Positions 1-9,554 are shown, numbered from the stretch's first letter. The stretch is 64,000 nt of DNA from Agrobacterium rosae (GCF_002915175.1 NZ_NXEJ01000010.1:1-64000); one strand, 5' to 3'. Notes: generated from the sequence alone by a model not told the origin. Translations and numbers: made by a program.

Positions 1-150
1 CCTTCCAAAGAGATTGAATCACACAACATCAACAAGATGAACCCCGTTTATGGGGACGCGGCCTAGTGCTCATAGTCTATTTGTTGATTGATTTCGCTCA
101 TGGTGATAATAAATTTAAAAGTACTCTGGTGTCCGGTGATATTTACCAAG

Positions 151-498
151 ATGAGCGAAAATTCTCACGTAACAGGTCGACAGATAGCAGCGGCCCGTGC
201 CCTGGTTGGCATAGGGCAGGTGGAGCTTGCGGAACTGGCCAAGATATCAGCCCCAACATTGCGCCGGATGGAAGCGAGCGTTTCGCGCGCCGAGGGTATG
301 AAGAACAACGTTGCAGCTGTTGTGTCAGCCCTTGAACAAGCCGGGATCAGGTTTGTTGACGACGGTCAGACATCTGCGGCCGGTGGTCCCGGAGTACGTC
401 TCTTGAAGTCTCCCGGCGAGTTCGATACGGACCAGTCGCAGACAGTCCAATATCCAGAACATCTTGAACCGGACGCGCCGACGGGTGCGGGAGGCTAA
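151..498 (+). CDS. Small HTH (XRE-like) transcriptional regulator
   Basis: This 115-residue protein probably binds DNA as a repressor or regulator. Residues about 8-50 have the hydrophobic and polar spacing of a helix-turn-helix: a helix with GRQIAAARALVGIGQ, then ELAELAKISAPTLRRME. The tail after residue 70 looks disordered (Gly/Pro/Asp-rich). An in-frame start exists at 88, but ATG 151 gives the usual N-terminus just ahead of the HTH, so I chose it. The stop is one base from the start of the next gene, so the two are probably co-translated. Small rhizobial XRE proteins of this kind are common; the target genes are unknown. Confidence 0.75.
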   Translation: MSENSHVTGRQIAAARALVGIGQVELAELAKISAPTLRRMEASVSRAEGMKNNVAAVVSALEQAGIRFVDDGQTSAAGGPGVRLLKSPGEFDTDQSQTVQYPEHLEPDAPTGAGG

Positions 499-499
499 T

Positions 500-760
500 A
501 TGACAAAGAAGCAGAAACTAGAGCATTCGGAATTTTCAGGCGAGTTTGAAGATGACGGGATCACTGTGCTTGTTGATATATTTCGTCCAGCCGGCACCAA
601 CAATGATTGGCAAATGGAGGTCGTCAGCGAGGAAGACGATGTCACGACTTGGGAAGAGCCCTTTGCTACAGACAAAGACGCGTGGGAAGAATTCCTTGCT
701 ACCTGCGAGAAAGATGGAATTCGCAGCTTCCTCGATGGCGAAGATACTGCCGTTCACTGA
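500..760 (+). CDS. Small acidic hypothetical protein
   Basis: This 86-residue protein is very acidic (many Asp/Glu, for example EFEDDG and SEEDD) and contains several Trp residues. It has no signal peptide and no membrane segment. I do not recognise the family. It begins one base after the stop of the upstream HTH gene, so the two form a small operon. An upstream in-frame start at 464 lies inside the HTH gene; ATG 500 fits the tandem arrangement better. A partner or antagonist of the regulator is possible but is only a guess from position. Confidence 0.65.
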   Translation: MTKKQKLEHSEFSGEFEDDGITVLVDIFRPAGTNNDWQMEVVSEEDDVTTWEEPFATDKDAWEEFLATCEKDGIRSFLDGEDTAVH

Positions 761-1345
761 CGCTTGCTTTTGAGCCATTTGTCCGTAAAAAAATACGCGA
801 CCACCACCCGTGGGCCACCCACCTGCCACTACCGAACAGGATTTTATTCGACGCGCCGTTAGCGCAAGGTGGTGTTCGAATGAGCCGAGAAATTCTCGAT
901 AAATCTATGCGACCGATGAGCCCGTAGAGAGGTTACGGCCGACAAATCGTGCGATCACCAAGATCGCTAGGAAGTACGGTTGCTGCTCGCGGTGTGAGAG
1001 AGGTTTTAACGCATATCGCGCAAAACTTTGCCGTTTGCGGTAAGACTGCTACGGTAGCGTCGCACGGGCGTAAAACGCAAACCGCTTCGCATCAGTGGCG
1101 GAATTGCTTTAGAGCCCTGCGTGATCGGCTTACGCAGAGCTTTTTTGCGTAAAGACCCGCGGCTTACAAAATCTGACAGCAGGCAACCATATATTTCATA
1201 TGTTTCAGCCCTTTGGATTTGGTGCTCTGTGACCAGCTAAATGCCTTCCGGAGGCAAAACAGCGTCACGAGGCAAATGGGTCGCCTGCGCTGATATCGCG
1301 GCACATGCGCCGTTGGCTGTCTGGGCACCCAAGCGCGCCGGGCGC
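761..1345. other. Gene-poor spacer
   Basis: I see no convincing protein gene in this 585-base stretch between the small acidic gene and the converging fliI-operon orf. The short ORFs here lack coding character. A hairpin with a T-run at 1111-1146 suggests that a transcript ends here, possibly a small RNA from about 950-1146 or a long 3' UTR. No tRNA-like fold was recognised. Confidence 0.5.
1111..1146 (+). terminator. Rho-independent terminator candidate
   Basis: The arms CTGCGT (1117-1122) and ACGCAG (1132-1137) form a stem. It is extended by G-C and C-G pairs outside one mismatch, and a run of six T follows at 1141-1146. It lies 350 bases after the nearest upstream gene, which is far for a simple 3' end. 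Confidence 0.55.
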
Positions 1346-1912
1346 TTATTCTTCGTAGAGTTCACCAGCGGACGTGATGATCTGCCATTTTCCTTCGACG
1401 TTGCTCATCGAAAGAAGGCGGCTTTCGTCGGGGAGGACTGAGCCGATCTGGACGAGGAACATGCCGGATTTGTCTTCTATCAGCGCACGGCCGTTTGAGA
1501 CGTGGAGAAGTTTGAAGCGTGTTCCGCCGGGGAAGGGTTGGGACTTTCCGTCGCCGTTTGCGTTGTGGCCTTCTCCCGCAGTTTGGACGGTCGCGGTTGT
1601 CAGGGCATCGATATCCGGCTTGGCCACGTCGTTGCGGCCATCCGAGGTCAGGCCCTCGTTGATGTGAGGCACCACAGCGGTCACGCCGCCGCCGTCTTTT
1701 TGCGGCATGTTTTTCAACGCTTCCCAACCGGCACCACTGATCCCGAATTTTTCAGGGTTGAAGAAAACGTACCATGGCAGTGCGGCAGCTGTTGCGGCAA
1801 CGAAGATAAGGCCGCCGGTCAACAGACGGTCGAAATCTCTTATCGAACGCTTGTGTCGCGCATTGTTATCCGCTGTTGAATTTGTCTTTTGTTTCATGAA
1901 TTTCATTATCAT
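1346..1912 (-). CDS. Conserved flagellar-operon membrane protein downstream of fliI
   Basis: This 188-residue protein follows fliI with an ATGA start/stop overlap, so it is translationally coupled to it. Residues about 30-50 form one membrane segment after a basic cytoplasmic N-terminus. A linker rich in Asp/Asn/Gly follows, then a C-terminal domain from about residue 130 (FPGGTRFKLLHVSNGRALI) whose pattern resembles the periplasmic domains of GspC/PilP proteins. Its position is that of fliJ in other bacteria, but FliJ is a soluble coiled coil and this is not. A flagellar assembly role is inferred from the operon only. I have no established name for it. Confidence 0.8.
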   Translation of the reverse strand: MIMKFMKQKTNSTADNNARHKRSIRDFDRLLTGGLIFVAATAAALPWYVFFNPEKFGISGAGWEALKNMPQKDGGGVTAVVPHINEGLTSDGRNDVAKPDIDALTTATVQTAGEGHNANGDGKSQPFPGGTRFKLLHVSNGRALIEDKSGMFLVQIGSVLPDESRLLSMSNVEGKWQIITSAGELYEE

Positions 1913-3330
1913 GCCCCCCGCCGCTGGATCGGTGCTGGCTGGTTGTTGCCCGGTGCGTTTCTCAATGCGTTTGCCAGTTCGGCATAGGCGTCGATGACGG
2001 TTCGGTCGCCGGGTGATTGCTTGAGCACGTCGTAGACGAACGGCACCTGTTTGACGGCCATGTCGAGCTCGGCATCCACGCCTGGGCGGTAGCCGCCGAT
2101 CAGGCGCAGATCCTTGGTTTCTTCATAGTTGTGGATTAATGACTTGAGCCGTGAGACCAGCTTCTGCTGGTCCGGCGTCCATGCCTTGTGAGACAGACGC
2201 GAAATGGAGGCGAGCGGGTTGATGGGCGGATATCGGCCCTCGTCCGCGAGTGAGCGGTCGAGAACGATATGGCCGTCGAGAATACCGCGGGTCGAGTCGG
2301 CGATCGGGTCGTTGTGGTTGTCACCATCGACAAGAATGGAGATGATCGCAGTGACCGTTCCCGTTCCCTCCGCGCCAGGACCTGCGCGTTCCAGCAATTT
2401 GGGCAGTTCGGTAAAGACAGAGGCGGGATAGCCACGCGCAATCGGCGGCTCACCGGCGGCAATCGCCACCTCGCGAATGGCATGGGCAAAGCGCGTGATA
2501 CTGTCGGCGATGAAAAGGACATTTTCGCCCTTGTCGCGAAAATGTTCCGCAATCGTCATCGCGACCATCGGGGCCATCTTACGCAGCATGGGGCTTTCGT
2601 CGCTGGTGGCAACAATGGCGATGGATTTCTGCATATTGTCACCGAGCGTGTCCTCGATGAACTCGCGCACTTCACGGCCACGTTCGCCAACCAAGGCGAT
2701 GACGACTTTGTCGAAGGCATCGGCCCGGGCCAGCATCGAAAGCAGTGTCGATTTACCCACGCCGGAACCGGCAAAAATGCCCAGGCGCTGACCCAGGCAC
2801 AGCGGTGTAAAAATATCGATGGCCTTCACGCCCGTGCGAAAACCGGTGACGACGCGGCTACGCGTCATGGAGGGTGGCGGCAGCGTGGTGATGGAGCGGT
2901 CTTTCGGCCCCTTCAACAGAGGGCCCTTATTGTCGATCGGCTTGCACAGAGAGTTGATCGTGCGCCCGCACCAACTGTCGTCGGGCTGAACGCGAAACTC
3001 GCCTTCGCGTAGCACGATGTCGTTTACGCCGATTGGATCGCCCGGCTCGATGGCGCAGACATAAACCAGATCGGGCTCGACGCGGACGACTTCGCCCAGG
3101 TGCAATCCCGTGGAGCTCTTGTGGACCACGAATTCGCCAAGACGGACATGTTCGGAAAGACCGCTGACCGTGTAATGACCTGCCGCGATGGTTCTGACCC
3201 GACCGCCGCGGGACAGCGGCATGCCGGACGCAATCTGCGTCTCCATCATCTGGGCCAGCGCTTCCAGCTTGGAAAAGATGTTTGGCGGCTGGACCGGAAG
3301 TTGGGGAGGGGTCTCGATCTGGGTTTCCAT
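1909..3330 (-). CDS. fliI: Flagellum-specific ATP synthase FliI
   Basis: FliI is the cytoplasmic hexameric ATPase of the flagellar type III export apparatus; it helps deliver and unfold rod, hook and filament subunits. The protein is 473 residues, normal for the family. The Walker A motif GSGVGKST is at residues 188-195, the RGREV motif of FliI/F1-beta proteins is near 218, and the Walker B strand VLFIAD ends at Asp276. Start ATG 3330 is preceded by flgF 16 bases upstream, and the stop overlaps the next gene, so flgF-fliI-orf is one leftward operon. Confidence 0.97.
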   Translation of the reverse strand: METQIETPPQLPVQPPNIFSKLEALAQMMETQIASGMPLSRGGRVRTIAAGHYTVSGLSEHVRLGEFVVHKSSTGLHLGEVVRVEPDLVYVCAIEPGDPIGVNDIVLREGEFRVQPDDSWCGRTINSLCKPIDNKGPLLKGPKDRSITTLPPPSMTRSRVVTGFRTGVKAIDIFTPLCLGQRLGIFAGSGVGKSTLLSMLARADAFDKVVIALVGERGREVREFIEDTLGDNMQKSIAIVATSDESPMLRKMAPMVAMTIAEHFRDKGENVLFIADSITRFAHAIREVAIAAGEPPIARGYPASVFTELPKLLERAGPGAEGTGTVTAIISILVDGDNHNDPIADSTRGILDGHIVLDRSLADEGRYPPINPLASISRLSHKAWTPDQQKLVSRLKSLIHNYEETKDLRLIGGYRPGVDAELDMAVKQVPFVYDVLKQSPGDRTVIDAYAELANALRNAPGNNQPAPIQRRGA

Positions 3331-3346
3331 TTACATCAAACGCCTT

Positions 3347-4081
3347 TTACTGCCCGCCGCCAAGGGTGCGGATGGCCTGTGAAAAGGAATCCTCGGTGGA
3401 TTTCATCAGCGAAGAAATGCCTTCGAAAGCGCGGTTGACCTGGATGAGCTGCGTCATCTGACTGATGGCGTTGACGTTGGACTGCTCGACATAACCCTGA
3501 ACGACGCCGACGTTGGAGTTGTCCACAACGGGTTGCGGTGCTTCCGAAAAGATTACGCCGCTGTTTTCGTAGCGGACAAAGCCTTTATTGGCGTTTGCGG
3601 TGTAAAGACCAAGCTGCGCGACCGTTGCGCCATTCTGGAGAATGCGTCCATCGGAACCGACCGTCGGCTCACCTGCCGCCGGATTGAGTTGAATAGGTGC
3701 GCCACCTGCATCCAGAACAGGATAGCCCTGCGTCGAGACCAGTTCACCCGTCACAGACATGGAGAAACGGCCATCCCGCGTCATGACTTGGCCAGCGGGC
3801 GTGTTGATCGCAAACCAGCCGTCGCCCTTCACGGCAAAGTCGAATGAGTTGCCCGTCCGGATCATTTCGCCGTTGCGGGTGGAAAGATAGTCGCTGCCTT
3901 GTGTTACGAAAGAGATGTCGGCCTTAAGATCGTTTCGCGTCTGGCTCATGATCTGATCGAACTTCACTTCCGTGCCGCGAAAGCCGACCGTGTTCATGTT
4001 GGCAATATTATCCGCAATGGTCGTAAGGCGACGTTCCAAGGCGATCTGGGAGGAAATGCCGACGTAAATGCCAGATTGCAT
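3347..4081 (-). CDS. flgF: Flagellar basal-body rod protein FlgF
   Basis: FlgF is a structural subunit of the proximal rod in the periplasm. The 244-residue protein shows the N-terminal rod/hook family pattern (ERRLTTIADNIANMNTVGFR), the central FlgE/F/G motif GDGWFAINTPAG near residue 86 and the C-terminal helix ending in IRTLGG. It has no cleavable signal, as expected for a type III export substrate. ATG 4081 has a GGAG Shine-Dalgarno sequence upstream. It is the first gene of the leftward operon with fliI and is divergent from motA. Confidence 0.96.
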   Translation of the reverse strand: MQSGIYVGISSQIALERRLTTIADNIANMNTVGFRGTEVKFDQIMSQTRNDLKADISFVTQGSDYLSTRNGEMIRTGNSFDFAVKGDGWFAINTPAGQVMTRDGRFSMSVTGELVSTQGYPVLDAGGAPIQLNPAAGEPTVGSDGRILQNGATVAQLGLYTANANKGFVRYENSGVIFSEAPQPVVDNSNVGVVQGYVEQSNVNAISQMTQLIQVNRAFEGISSLMKSTEDSFSQAIRTLGGGQ

Positions 4082-4347
4082 GTGTGTCTCCTATGCGGAA
4101 TTTTAGAGCGAAGGCGCGCACCGACGGCGCATAACCCTCTTATTTTCGCCGAAACTACGGATGCTTGCTTGTGCGAAGCTTTTGAATGGCTGCACCATGA
4201 GAAGCCGGAAACGCGGCGCGTATTGGCTGGCCTACGATACGCCGCCATTTCCAGACAAAGTCGGCCGCACCGGTTTGCAAGCCAGCCTCGCACAAGGCAT
4301 GTCGCCTATCCCTGACATGCGAAATTGGCATCAGACGCGAGCTTCAG
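4082..4347. promoter_or_regulatory. Divergent promoter region flgF / motA
   Basis: This 266-base gap separates the leftward flgF operon from the rightward motA operon, so it must hold both promoters. In rhizobia such class II flagellar promoters are known Rem targets, but I cannot point to a defined Rem box or -35/-10 pair here. Confidence 0.5.
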
Positions 4348-5220
4348 ATGAACATTATTATCGGATTAGTGATTACTTTCGGCTGTATTATCGGCGGCTA
4401 CATGGCCATGGGCGGCCATCTGGACGTGCTGTTTCAGCCATTCGAGCTTGTCATCATTGGCGGCGCGGGTATCGGCGGCTTTATCATGGCCAACCCGATG
4501 AAAGTCGTGAAAGACAGCGGCAAGGCGCTTGGCGAAGCATTCAAGTTCGCCGTGCCGAAAGAGCGTCACTATCTGGATGTTCTGGGCGTTCTTTATTCGC
4601 TGATGCGCGATCTGCGCACCAAGTCGCGCAACGAGATTGAAGCTCACATCGATAACCCGGAAGAATCTTCGATCTTTCAAACCGCACCATCGGTTTTGAA
4701 GAACAAGGAACTGACGTCCTTCATCTGTGATTATGTGCGCCTCATCATCATCGGCAATGCTCGCAGCCATGAGATTGAAGCGCTGATGGACGAGGAAATC
4801 GACACCATCCTGCACGACAAGATGAAGCCGTACCACGCCATTACCGCAATGGGTGACTCCTTCCCCGCCATCGGTATCGTGGCTGCGGTTCTCGGCGTTA
4901 TCAAAGCCATGGGCAAGATCAACGAATCGCCTGCCGTTCTCGGCGGCCTGATTGGCGCGGCGCTCGTCGGCACCATGCTCGGTATCATCCTGTCCTACTC
5001 CATCTGTAACCCGCTGTCGGCGCAGATCAAGATCGTCCGCACCAAGCAGCACCGCCTCTACATCATCGTGAAGCAGACCTTGCTGGCCTATATGAACGGC
5101 TCGGTGCCGCAGGTCGCTCTCGAATATGGACGCAAGACCATTTCCAACTACGAGCGTCCGTCCATCGATGCCGTGGAACAGGAAATGATGAACCCGGGTG
5201 GCGACCAGAAGGCGGCTTGA
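4348..5220 (+). CDS. motA: Flagellar motor stator protein MotA
   Basis: MotA pairs with MotB to make the ion-conducting stator in the inner membrane. The protein is 290 residues with two N-terminal membrane segments (about 2-22 and 34-50), a long charged cytoplasmic loop, and two C-terminal membrane segments containing [14 protein letters not shown] (about 172-185), which holds the conserved proline. MotB lies about 49 kb away in this window, not next to motA; that split is normal in rhizobia. The stop overlaps the start of fliM (TGATG), so translation is coupled. Confidence 0.97.
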   Translation: MNIIIGLVITFGCIIGGYMAMGGHLDVLFQPFELVIIGGAGIGGFIMANPMKVVKDSGKALGEAFKFAVPKERHYLDVLGVLYSLMRDLRTKSRNEIEAHIDNPEESSIFQTAPSVLKNKELTSFICDYVRLIIIGNARSHEIEALMDEEIDTILHDKMKPYHAITAMGDSFPAIGIVAAVLGVIKAMGKINESPAVLGGLIGAALVGTMLGIILSYSICNPLSAQIKIVRTKQHRLYIIVKQTLLAYMNGSVPQVALEYGRKTISNYERPSIDAVEQEMMNPGGDQKAA

Positions 5221-6176
5221 TGATGGCGAATGCTGCACAATCGAATGTCACGCCGATGGACCCCGCATTGCTGGCAAAGCTGACGGGTGGCCTGGGTGAT
5301 GGCAAGAAAGTCGCCAAGATCGGTGCCGAAATCGGGCAGATCTACAGCAATTTTCTGCCGGATATCTTCCACAGCGAAACGGGCATCGCCATCGAGGTGG
5401 ACTATATCGGCTGTGAATCCGGCCTGATGACGGACCTCGTTCAGAAGTTGGGCAAGGACTTTGCCGTTGCCGACTGCTCGTTGCGCAACTGGGCTCCCCA
5501 TTTTCTGCTGGCAACCGGCACGGCCTTCATCATGGCATTGATGGAGCGCATGCTGGGTGCCGCACCCGACACGATCATGGAACCTGAAATGCGGGCCTTG
5601 TCCCAGATCGAGCTCGATCTGGCGGCTCTGGTCATGGGGCGTATCGGCGAAGTGCTTCGCTCCTCGGTCAATGCGCCCGGCGGTTTCGAGCCGACCATCG
5701 ATCCACCGTTCAACGGCAATGGCAAGACCATTTTCGAAGAGGCGATTTCCGCACAGTTCGGCATGCTGATCCGTCTCAAGATCGAAATCGGCAAGGTTGC
5801 TTCCGAAATTGCAATGGTCATTCCGCAGCGCACGCTGCTTAAAACGACCATTGTTGCGCCCAAGCCCTCGGCACAGGCGCTGAAGAAGCAGGAAGAATGG
5901 ATGGAGATGATCTCCGAACAGGTAAAGCGTTCACAGGTGACGCTGGAAGCCAAGATACGGTTGCAGAGCCTGACGCTGAAAACGATCTCGCGGCTTGTGG
6001 CGGGGGATGTGATCCCTTTCCGCGATATTCGCCAGGACGACATCTGCGTCGAGGTCAGCGCCAATGGCGCAAACATGTACAACTGCGAGTTTGGTCGCGC
6101 AGGCGATAGATACACGGTTCGCGTGAAGAACAACGTCAGTACGGACGACGAAATTCTTAGACATTTGATGGGTTGA
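5220..6176 (+). CDS. fliM: Flagellar motor switch protein FliM
   Basis: FliM is the middle layer of the C-ring and the docking site for phosphorylated CheY. The protein is about 318 residues with a central CheC-like domain (about 40-230) and a C-terminal SpoA domain (about 240-315) that packs with FliN. The frame is open from TTG 5217, but ATG 5220 overlaps the motA stop as TGATG and is the more likely start; ATG 5223 is also possible. The N-terminal CheY-binding peptide typical of enteric FliM is not obvious here. fliN follows after 67 bases. Confidence 0.93.
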   Translation: MMANAAQSNVTPMDPALLAKLTGGLGDGKKVAKIGAEIGQIYSNFLPDIFHSETGIAIEVDYIGCESGLMTDLVQKLGKDFAVADCSLRNWAPHFLLATGTAFIMALMERMLGAAPDTIMEPEMRALSQIELDLAALVMGRIGEVLRSSVNAPGGFEPTIDPPFNGNGKTIFEEAISAQFGMLIRLKIEIGKVASEIAMVIPQRTLLKTTIVAPKPSAQALKKQEEWMEMISEQVKRSQVTLEAKIRLQSLTLKTISRLVAGDVIPFRDIRQDDICVEVSANGANMYNCEFGRAGDRYTVRVKNNVSTDDEILRHLMG

Positions 6177-6243
6177 ATGCCGGGCATGCCTCTTCGCAAG
6201 GCATGGGCAGCTTGACGCAAGTTTCAAAGGGAATAATTAGCGC

Positions 6244-6786
6244 ATGGCTACGAAAAAGACACCAAAACCCGAAGATGATTTGATGGCTTCGCTTGATGAT
6301 ACAGGCGATCTGGATCAGGCAATCGGTGATCTGCGCGGTGTACTGAAAAGTGATTCGGAAGGATCGCTCTCAGACTTTGGCGATTTTGGCGACTTCGGTT
6401 CGGCGGCCGTTGAACCGGCGGGTGACGATCTTGCTGCGTTCGGTGGTGGAATGGACAGCTTCGGCATGTCGGATTTCGGCTCCAGCGCCGCTCCGCTCTC
6501 CGCTTCGCCTTCACCACTGGGCAGTGGTCTGTCGGATAACCTTGATCTGATCATGGAAATCCCGATCGATGTCCAGATCGTTCTGGGAACCAGCCGCATG
6601 CTGGTATCTGGATTGATGGGACTTGAGGAAGGTGCGACGATCGCTCTTGAGCGTAAGATTGGCGAGCCTGTGGAAATCATGGTGAATGGCCGCTGCATCG
6701 CGCGCGGTGAAATCACCGTATTGGAAGAAGATGATACGCGCTTCGGCGTGAAGCTGATTGAAGTAATGAGCACCAAGAAAGCCTAA
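6244..6786 (+). CDS. fliN: Flagellar motor switch protein FliN
   Basis: FliN forms the bottom of the C-ring and is an export-apparatus docking platform. The 180-residue protein has a conserved SpoA domain at about 95-178 ([16 protein letters not shown], then [18 protein letters not shown]). Ahead of it is a 90-residue acidic, Gly/Ser/Phe-rich, probably disordered arm with GDFGDFG-like runs. That long arm is typical of alphaproteobacterial FliN. It sits between fliM and fliG in the rightward switch-gene operon. Confidence 0.95.
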   Translation: MATKKTPKPEDDLMASLDDTGDLDQAIGDLRGVLKSDSEGSLSDFGDFGDFGSAAVEPAGDDLAAFGGGMDSFGMSDFGSSAAPLSASPSPLGSGLSDNLDLIMEIPIDVQIVLGTSRMLVSGLMGLEEGATIALERKIGEPVEIMVNGRCIARGEITVLEEDDTRFGVKLIEVMSTKKA

Positions 6787-6813
6787 TCCCTGTGGGGACG
6801 GAGAGGAAAGACC

Positions 6814-7857
6814 ATGATGGACTTTGAGGATTTCGGTAACCCTTTAGCAGGGAAACCGTTGTCTCAGGCTGATAAGGCCGCCGCCGTACTGCTGGCGATG
6901 GGCAAAGGTGTGGCTGGAAAACTGCTCAAGTTTTTCACTCAGGCTGAATTGCAGACCATCATCAATTCGGCTCAGACGCTGCGGGTTATTCCTCCCGATG
7001 AACTCGCAGTGATCGTAGCGGAATTCGAAGACCTGTTTACCGAAGGTACGGGCTTGATGGACAACGCCAAGGCCATCGAAAGCATTCTCGAAGAAGGCCT
7101 GACACCTGAAGAGGTCGACGGTCTCCTCGGTCGCCGAGCTGCATTCCAGGCTTACGAAACCTCGATCTGGGATCAGCTTCAGGATGCCGACCCACAGATC
7201 ATCGGCAAGTTCCTGGTGCGCGAGCATCCCCAGACTATCGCCTACATCCTCTCCATGTTGCCATCCTCCTTTGGTGCCAAGGTGCTTCTGACCATTCCAG
7301 ATGAGCAACGCGCTGACATCATGAACCGCACGGTCAACATGAAGGAAGTCAGCCCGGCTGCCGCGCAGATCATCGAAAAGCGCGTTCTGGCGCTGATTGC
7401 CGAACTCGAGGCCGAACGCAATGCTGCAGGCTCGGCGAAGGTTGCCGACCTGATGAACGAACTCGAAAAGCCGCAGGTCGATACCCTGCTCAGCTCTCTC
7501 GAAACGCTCAGCAAGGAATCTGCAAACAAGGTCAAGCCGAAGATCTTCCTGTTCGAAGATCTCATGGCCATGCCACAGCGCAGCCGCGTTTCGTTGCTCA
7601 ACGACGTCTCGGCAGACATTCTCACCATGGCGCTTCGCGGTGCCACGAACGAGATCAAGGAATGTGTGCTGTCCAGCATCAGTCCGCGCCAGCGCCGCAT
7701 GATCGAGTCCGATCTTGCCGTGCCAATGGCATCGCTCAACACCCGCGAAGTGGCGATTGCTCGCCGCGCCGTTGCACAGGAAGCCATTCGTCTGGCCAAT
7801 TCCGGCCAGATATTGTTGAAGGAAGCTGTGACGGACGGTCAGTCCGCCGCCGCCTGA
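6814..7857 (+). CDS. fliG: Flagellar motor switch protein FliG
   Basis: FliG is the rotor protein that touches both the MS-ring and the MotA stator. The protein is 347 residues, the usual size, with an armadillo-like middle carrying EHPQTIA at about 137-143 and a C-terminal charged torque helix region (KIFLFEDLMAMPQRS). ATG 6814 and ATG 6817 are both possible. It lies 27 bases after fliN and is followed by a clear hairpin terminator before flhB. Confidence 0.97.
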   Translation: MMDFEDFGNPLAGKPLSQADKAAAVLLAMGKGVAGKLLKFFTQAELQTIINSAQTLRVIPPDELAVIVAEFEDLFTEGTGLMDNAKAIESILEEGLTPEEVDGLLGRRAAFQAYETSIWDQLQDADPQIIGKFLVREHPQTIAYILSMLPSSFGAKVLLTIPDEQRADIMNRTVNMKEVSPAAAQIIEKRVLALIAELEAERNAAGSAKVADLMNELEKPQVDTLLSSLETLSKESANKVKPKIFLFEDLMAMPQRSRVSLLNDVSADILTMALRGATNEIKECVLSSISPRQRRMIESDLAVPMASLNTREVAIARRAVAQEAIRLANSGQILLKEAVTDGQSAAA

Positions 7858-7904
7858 CGCCGCGGCGCATGATAAAGCCTGTGTGTGGCAAGCCCCGGTG
7901 ACTT

Positions 7905-7968
7905 GCGGGCCACGGCTGACGCCTATACCCTCACACTAACGGCCTGCCGATTCCGGCGGGCCTTTTTT
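7905..7968 (+). terminator. fliG-flhB terminator, possible attenuator
   Basis: GGCCTGCCG (7941-7949) and CGGCGGGCC (7954-7962) form a 9-bp perfect stem with a 4-base loop and a T-run at 7963-7968: a strong intrinsic terminator only about 16 bases before the flhB start. Upstream GCGGGCC at 7905-7911 can pair with the 5' arm instead (one G-U pair), which would make an antiterminator. The alternative fold is inference. Confidence 0.7.
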
Positions 7969-7984
7969 GTTCAGGGGACGTGTC

Positions 7985-9067
7985 TTGTCAGACGGTGAAG
8001 ACAAAGACAGTAAAACAGAAGAACCCACAGAGAAAAAACTTCGCGACGCGGAGGAGAAGGGAAACGTTCCTTCATCCCATGAAGCGTCCTTGTTTACCTC
8101 CATGCTTGCGTTCTATCTGTATCTCGTTTTCTTCGTCCCCGATGGCGTCAAAAGACTGGGTGAAACACTCGAAGATATCATTGAACGTCCGGAGCAGTGG
8201 AGGATGAACACTGCAGCGGATATGGTGTCGCTGGGGCTTCATCTTGCCAAGGAAATGGGTGCGTTTCTTTTGCCCGCTGCGATCCTGTTCATCGTTTTTG
8301 GCTTAGGGCAGTCCTTTGCGCAGAACCTGCCGCAATTCGTTCTCGACAGGATCATGCCGAAGGCGTCCAGAATATCGCCCGTCGGCGGCTTCACCCGCAT
8401 TTACAGCGTGGATGGCCTCGTCAACTTCGGAAAATCGCTTTTCAAGGTCGTCATCGTCGCGATCATCATGGTCATAGTCCTGAAGAATGACTACTACCGC
8501 CTCCTGAATTCTCTGATCACCGATCCGCACAGCATCATGTCGACGGGATATGAGATATTGAAGAAGATGGTGACCGTCGTTCTTTTCTCGACGGGGATTC
8601 TGGCCGTAGCCGATTACTTCTGGGCCAATCACCGCTGGCACAGCCAGCAAAAGATGACCAAGCAGGAAGTGAAAGACGAGTACAAGCAATCACAGGGCGA
8701 CCCTGTGGTGAAAGCGCGCCAGCGTTCCATCGCACGCGATCGCGCGCGCCGCAGAATGATGGACGGTGTGCCAAGAGCGACCCTCGTCATCACCAACCCG
8801 ACCCACTATGCGATCGCATTGCGATACGTCAAAGAGGAAAGCGACGCGCCGATCATCGTCGCCAAGGGACAGGATTTGATCGCTCTGAGAATCAGAGAGA
8901 TCGCCAAGGAAAACGGAATCCCGATTTTTGAAGACCCACCGCTTGCCCGCTCCATGTTTGCGCAAGTCTCGGTGGATAGTGTCATCCCGTCAGTATTTTA
9001 TAAGGCCGTTGCGGAACTGATTCATAAAGTTTACGCGGCGCGCCAAAACAAAAGACGGGTAAACTGA
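7985..9067 (+). CDS. flhB: Flagellar export-gate protein FlhB
   Basis: FlhB is the export-gate membrane protein that switches specificity from rod/hook to filament substrates. The protein is 360 residues from TTG 7985, which has AGGGG six bases upstream and gives the standard N-terminus [17 protein letters not shown]. The open frame extends to 7967, but that part is terminator sequence. There are four membrane segments (about 35-55, 85-110, 135-165, 185-210), then the soluble domain with the autocleavage motif NPTH at about 271-274. It is preceded by an intrinsic terminator, so its expression may depend on readthrough or its own promoter. Confidence 0.95.
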   Translation: MSDGEDKDSKTEEPTEKKLRDAEEKGNVPSSHEASLFTSMLAFYLYLVFFVPDGVKRLGETLEDIIERPEQWRMNTAADMVSLGLHLAKEMGAFLLPAAILFIVFGLGQSFAQNLPQFVLDRIMPKASRISPVGGFTRIYSVDGLVNFGKSLFKVVIVAIIMVIVLKNDYYRLLNSLITDPHSIMSTGYEILKKMVTVVLFSTGILAVADYFWANHRWHSQQKMTKQEVKDEYKQSQGDPVVKARQRSIARDRARRRMMDGVPRATLVITNPTHYAIALRYVKEESDAPIIVAKGQDLIALRIREIAKENGIPIFEDPPLARSMFAQVSVDSVIPSVFYKAVAELIHKVYAARQNKRRVN

Positions 9068-9072
9068 TCAAT

Positions 9073-9522
9073 ATGAAAAAGTGCTCATATTCGGCTGAAA
9101 GAGAAGAAATTTTGGCTCGTGCAATCGGCCCTGTGGCTGCCGAGCTTCGTTTGATCGATGCGGGAGATCTGATCTCTCTTCTAAAGTTCGAATATTATAG
9201 CAGCCTGGCGGATCTGGTGGATTCGGCGGCTGAACTCTACTTCCATCCAGGAACGGTCTATTTTGGAATCGGCGGCGATTACAAGCTGGACTGGGATACC
9301 TATCCCTCCATCACGTTGGATCTGGAAATCAAGCCGAAAGGCGTGACCATCTATGCGCAGTTGATGCTGGAAAAAGACCGTGCCGGCATCAACATCAACT
9401 ACATCAACTTCCAGAACCCTTCGAGTGATCCGAACGAGAACACGGCATTTCTGGCAGACAGCTTGCGCCATGCCTCGTTCTATCTGAACAGGGATGCGGC
9501 GACGAGCAACGCGACACATTAG
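9073..9522 (+). CDS. Conserved hypothetical protein downstream of flhB
   Basis: This 149-residue soluble protein lies 5 bases after flhB and so is in the same transcript. It is mixed alpha/beta with repeated Tyr/Asp-rich strands (YFGIGGDYKLDWDTYPSITL) and has no signal peptide or membrane segment. I do not recognise a domain. The position right after an export-gate gene is compatible with a motility function, but nothing in the sequence shows one. Confidence 0.8.
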   Translation: MKKCSYSAEREEILARAIGPVAAELRLIDAGDLISLLKFEYYSSLADLVDSAAELYFHPGTVYFGIGGDYKLDWDTYPSITLDLEIKPKGVTIYAQLMLEKDRAGININYINFQNPSSDPNENTAFLADSLRHASFYLNRDAATSNATH

Positions 9523-9554
9523 AGCGCCACGCTCTACTTCTCGAACATGTAATC

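Noticed and set aside
2269-3012. 247-codon plus-strand ORF opposite fliI
   Set aside because: Antisense shadow of fliI, with no ribosome site or recognisable domain.
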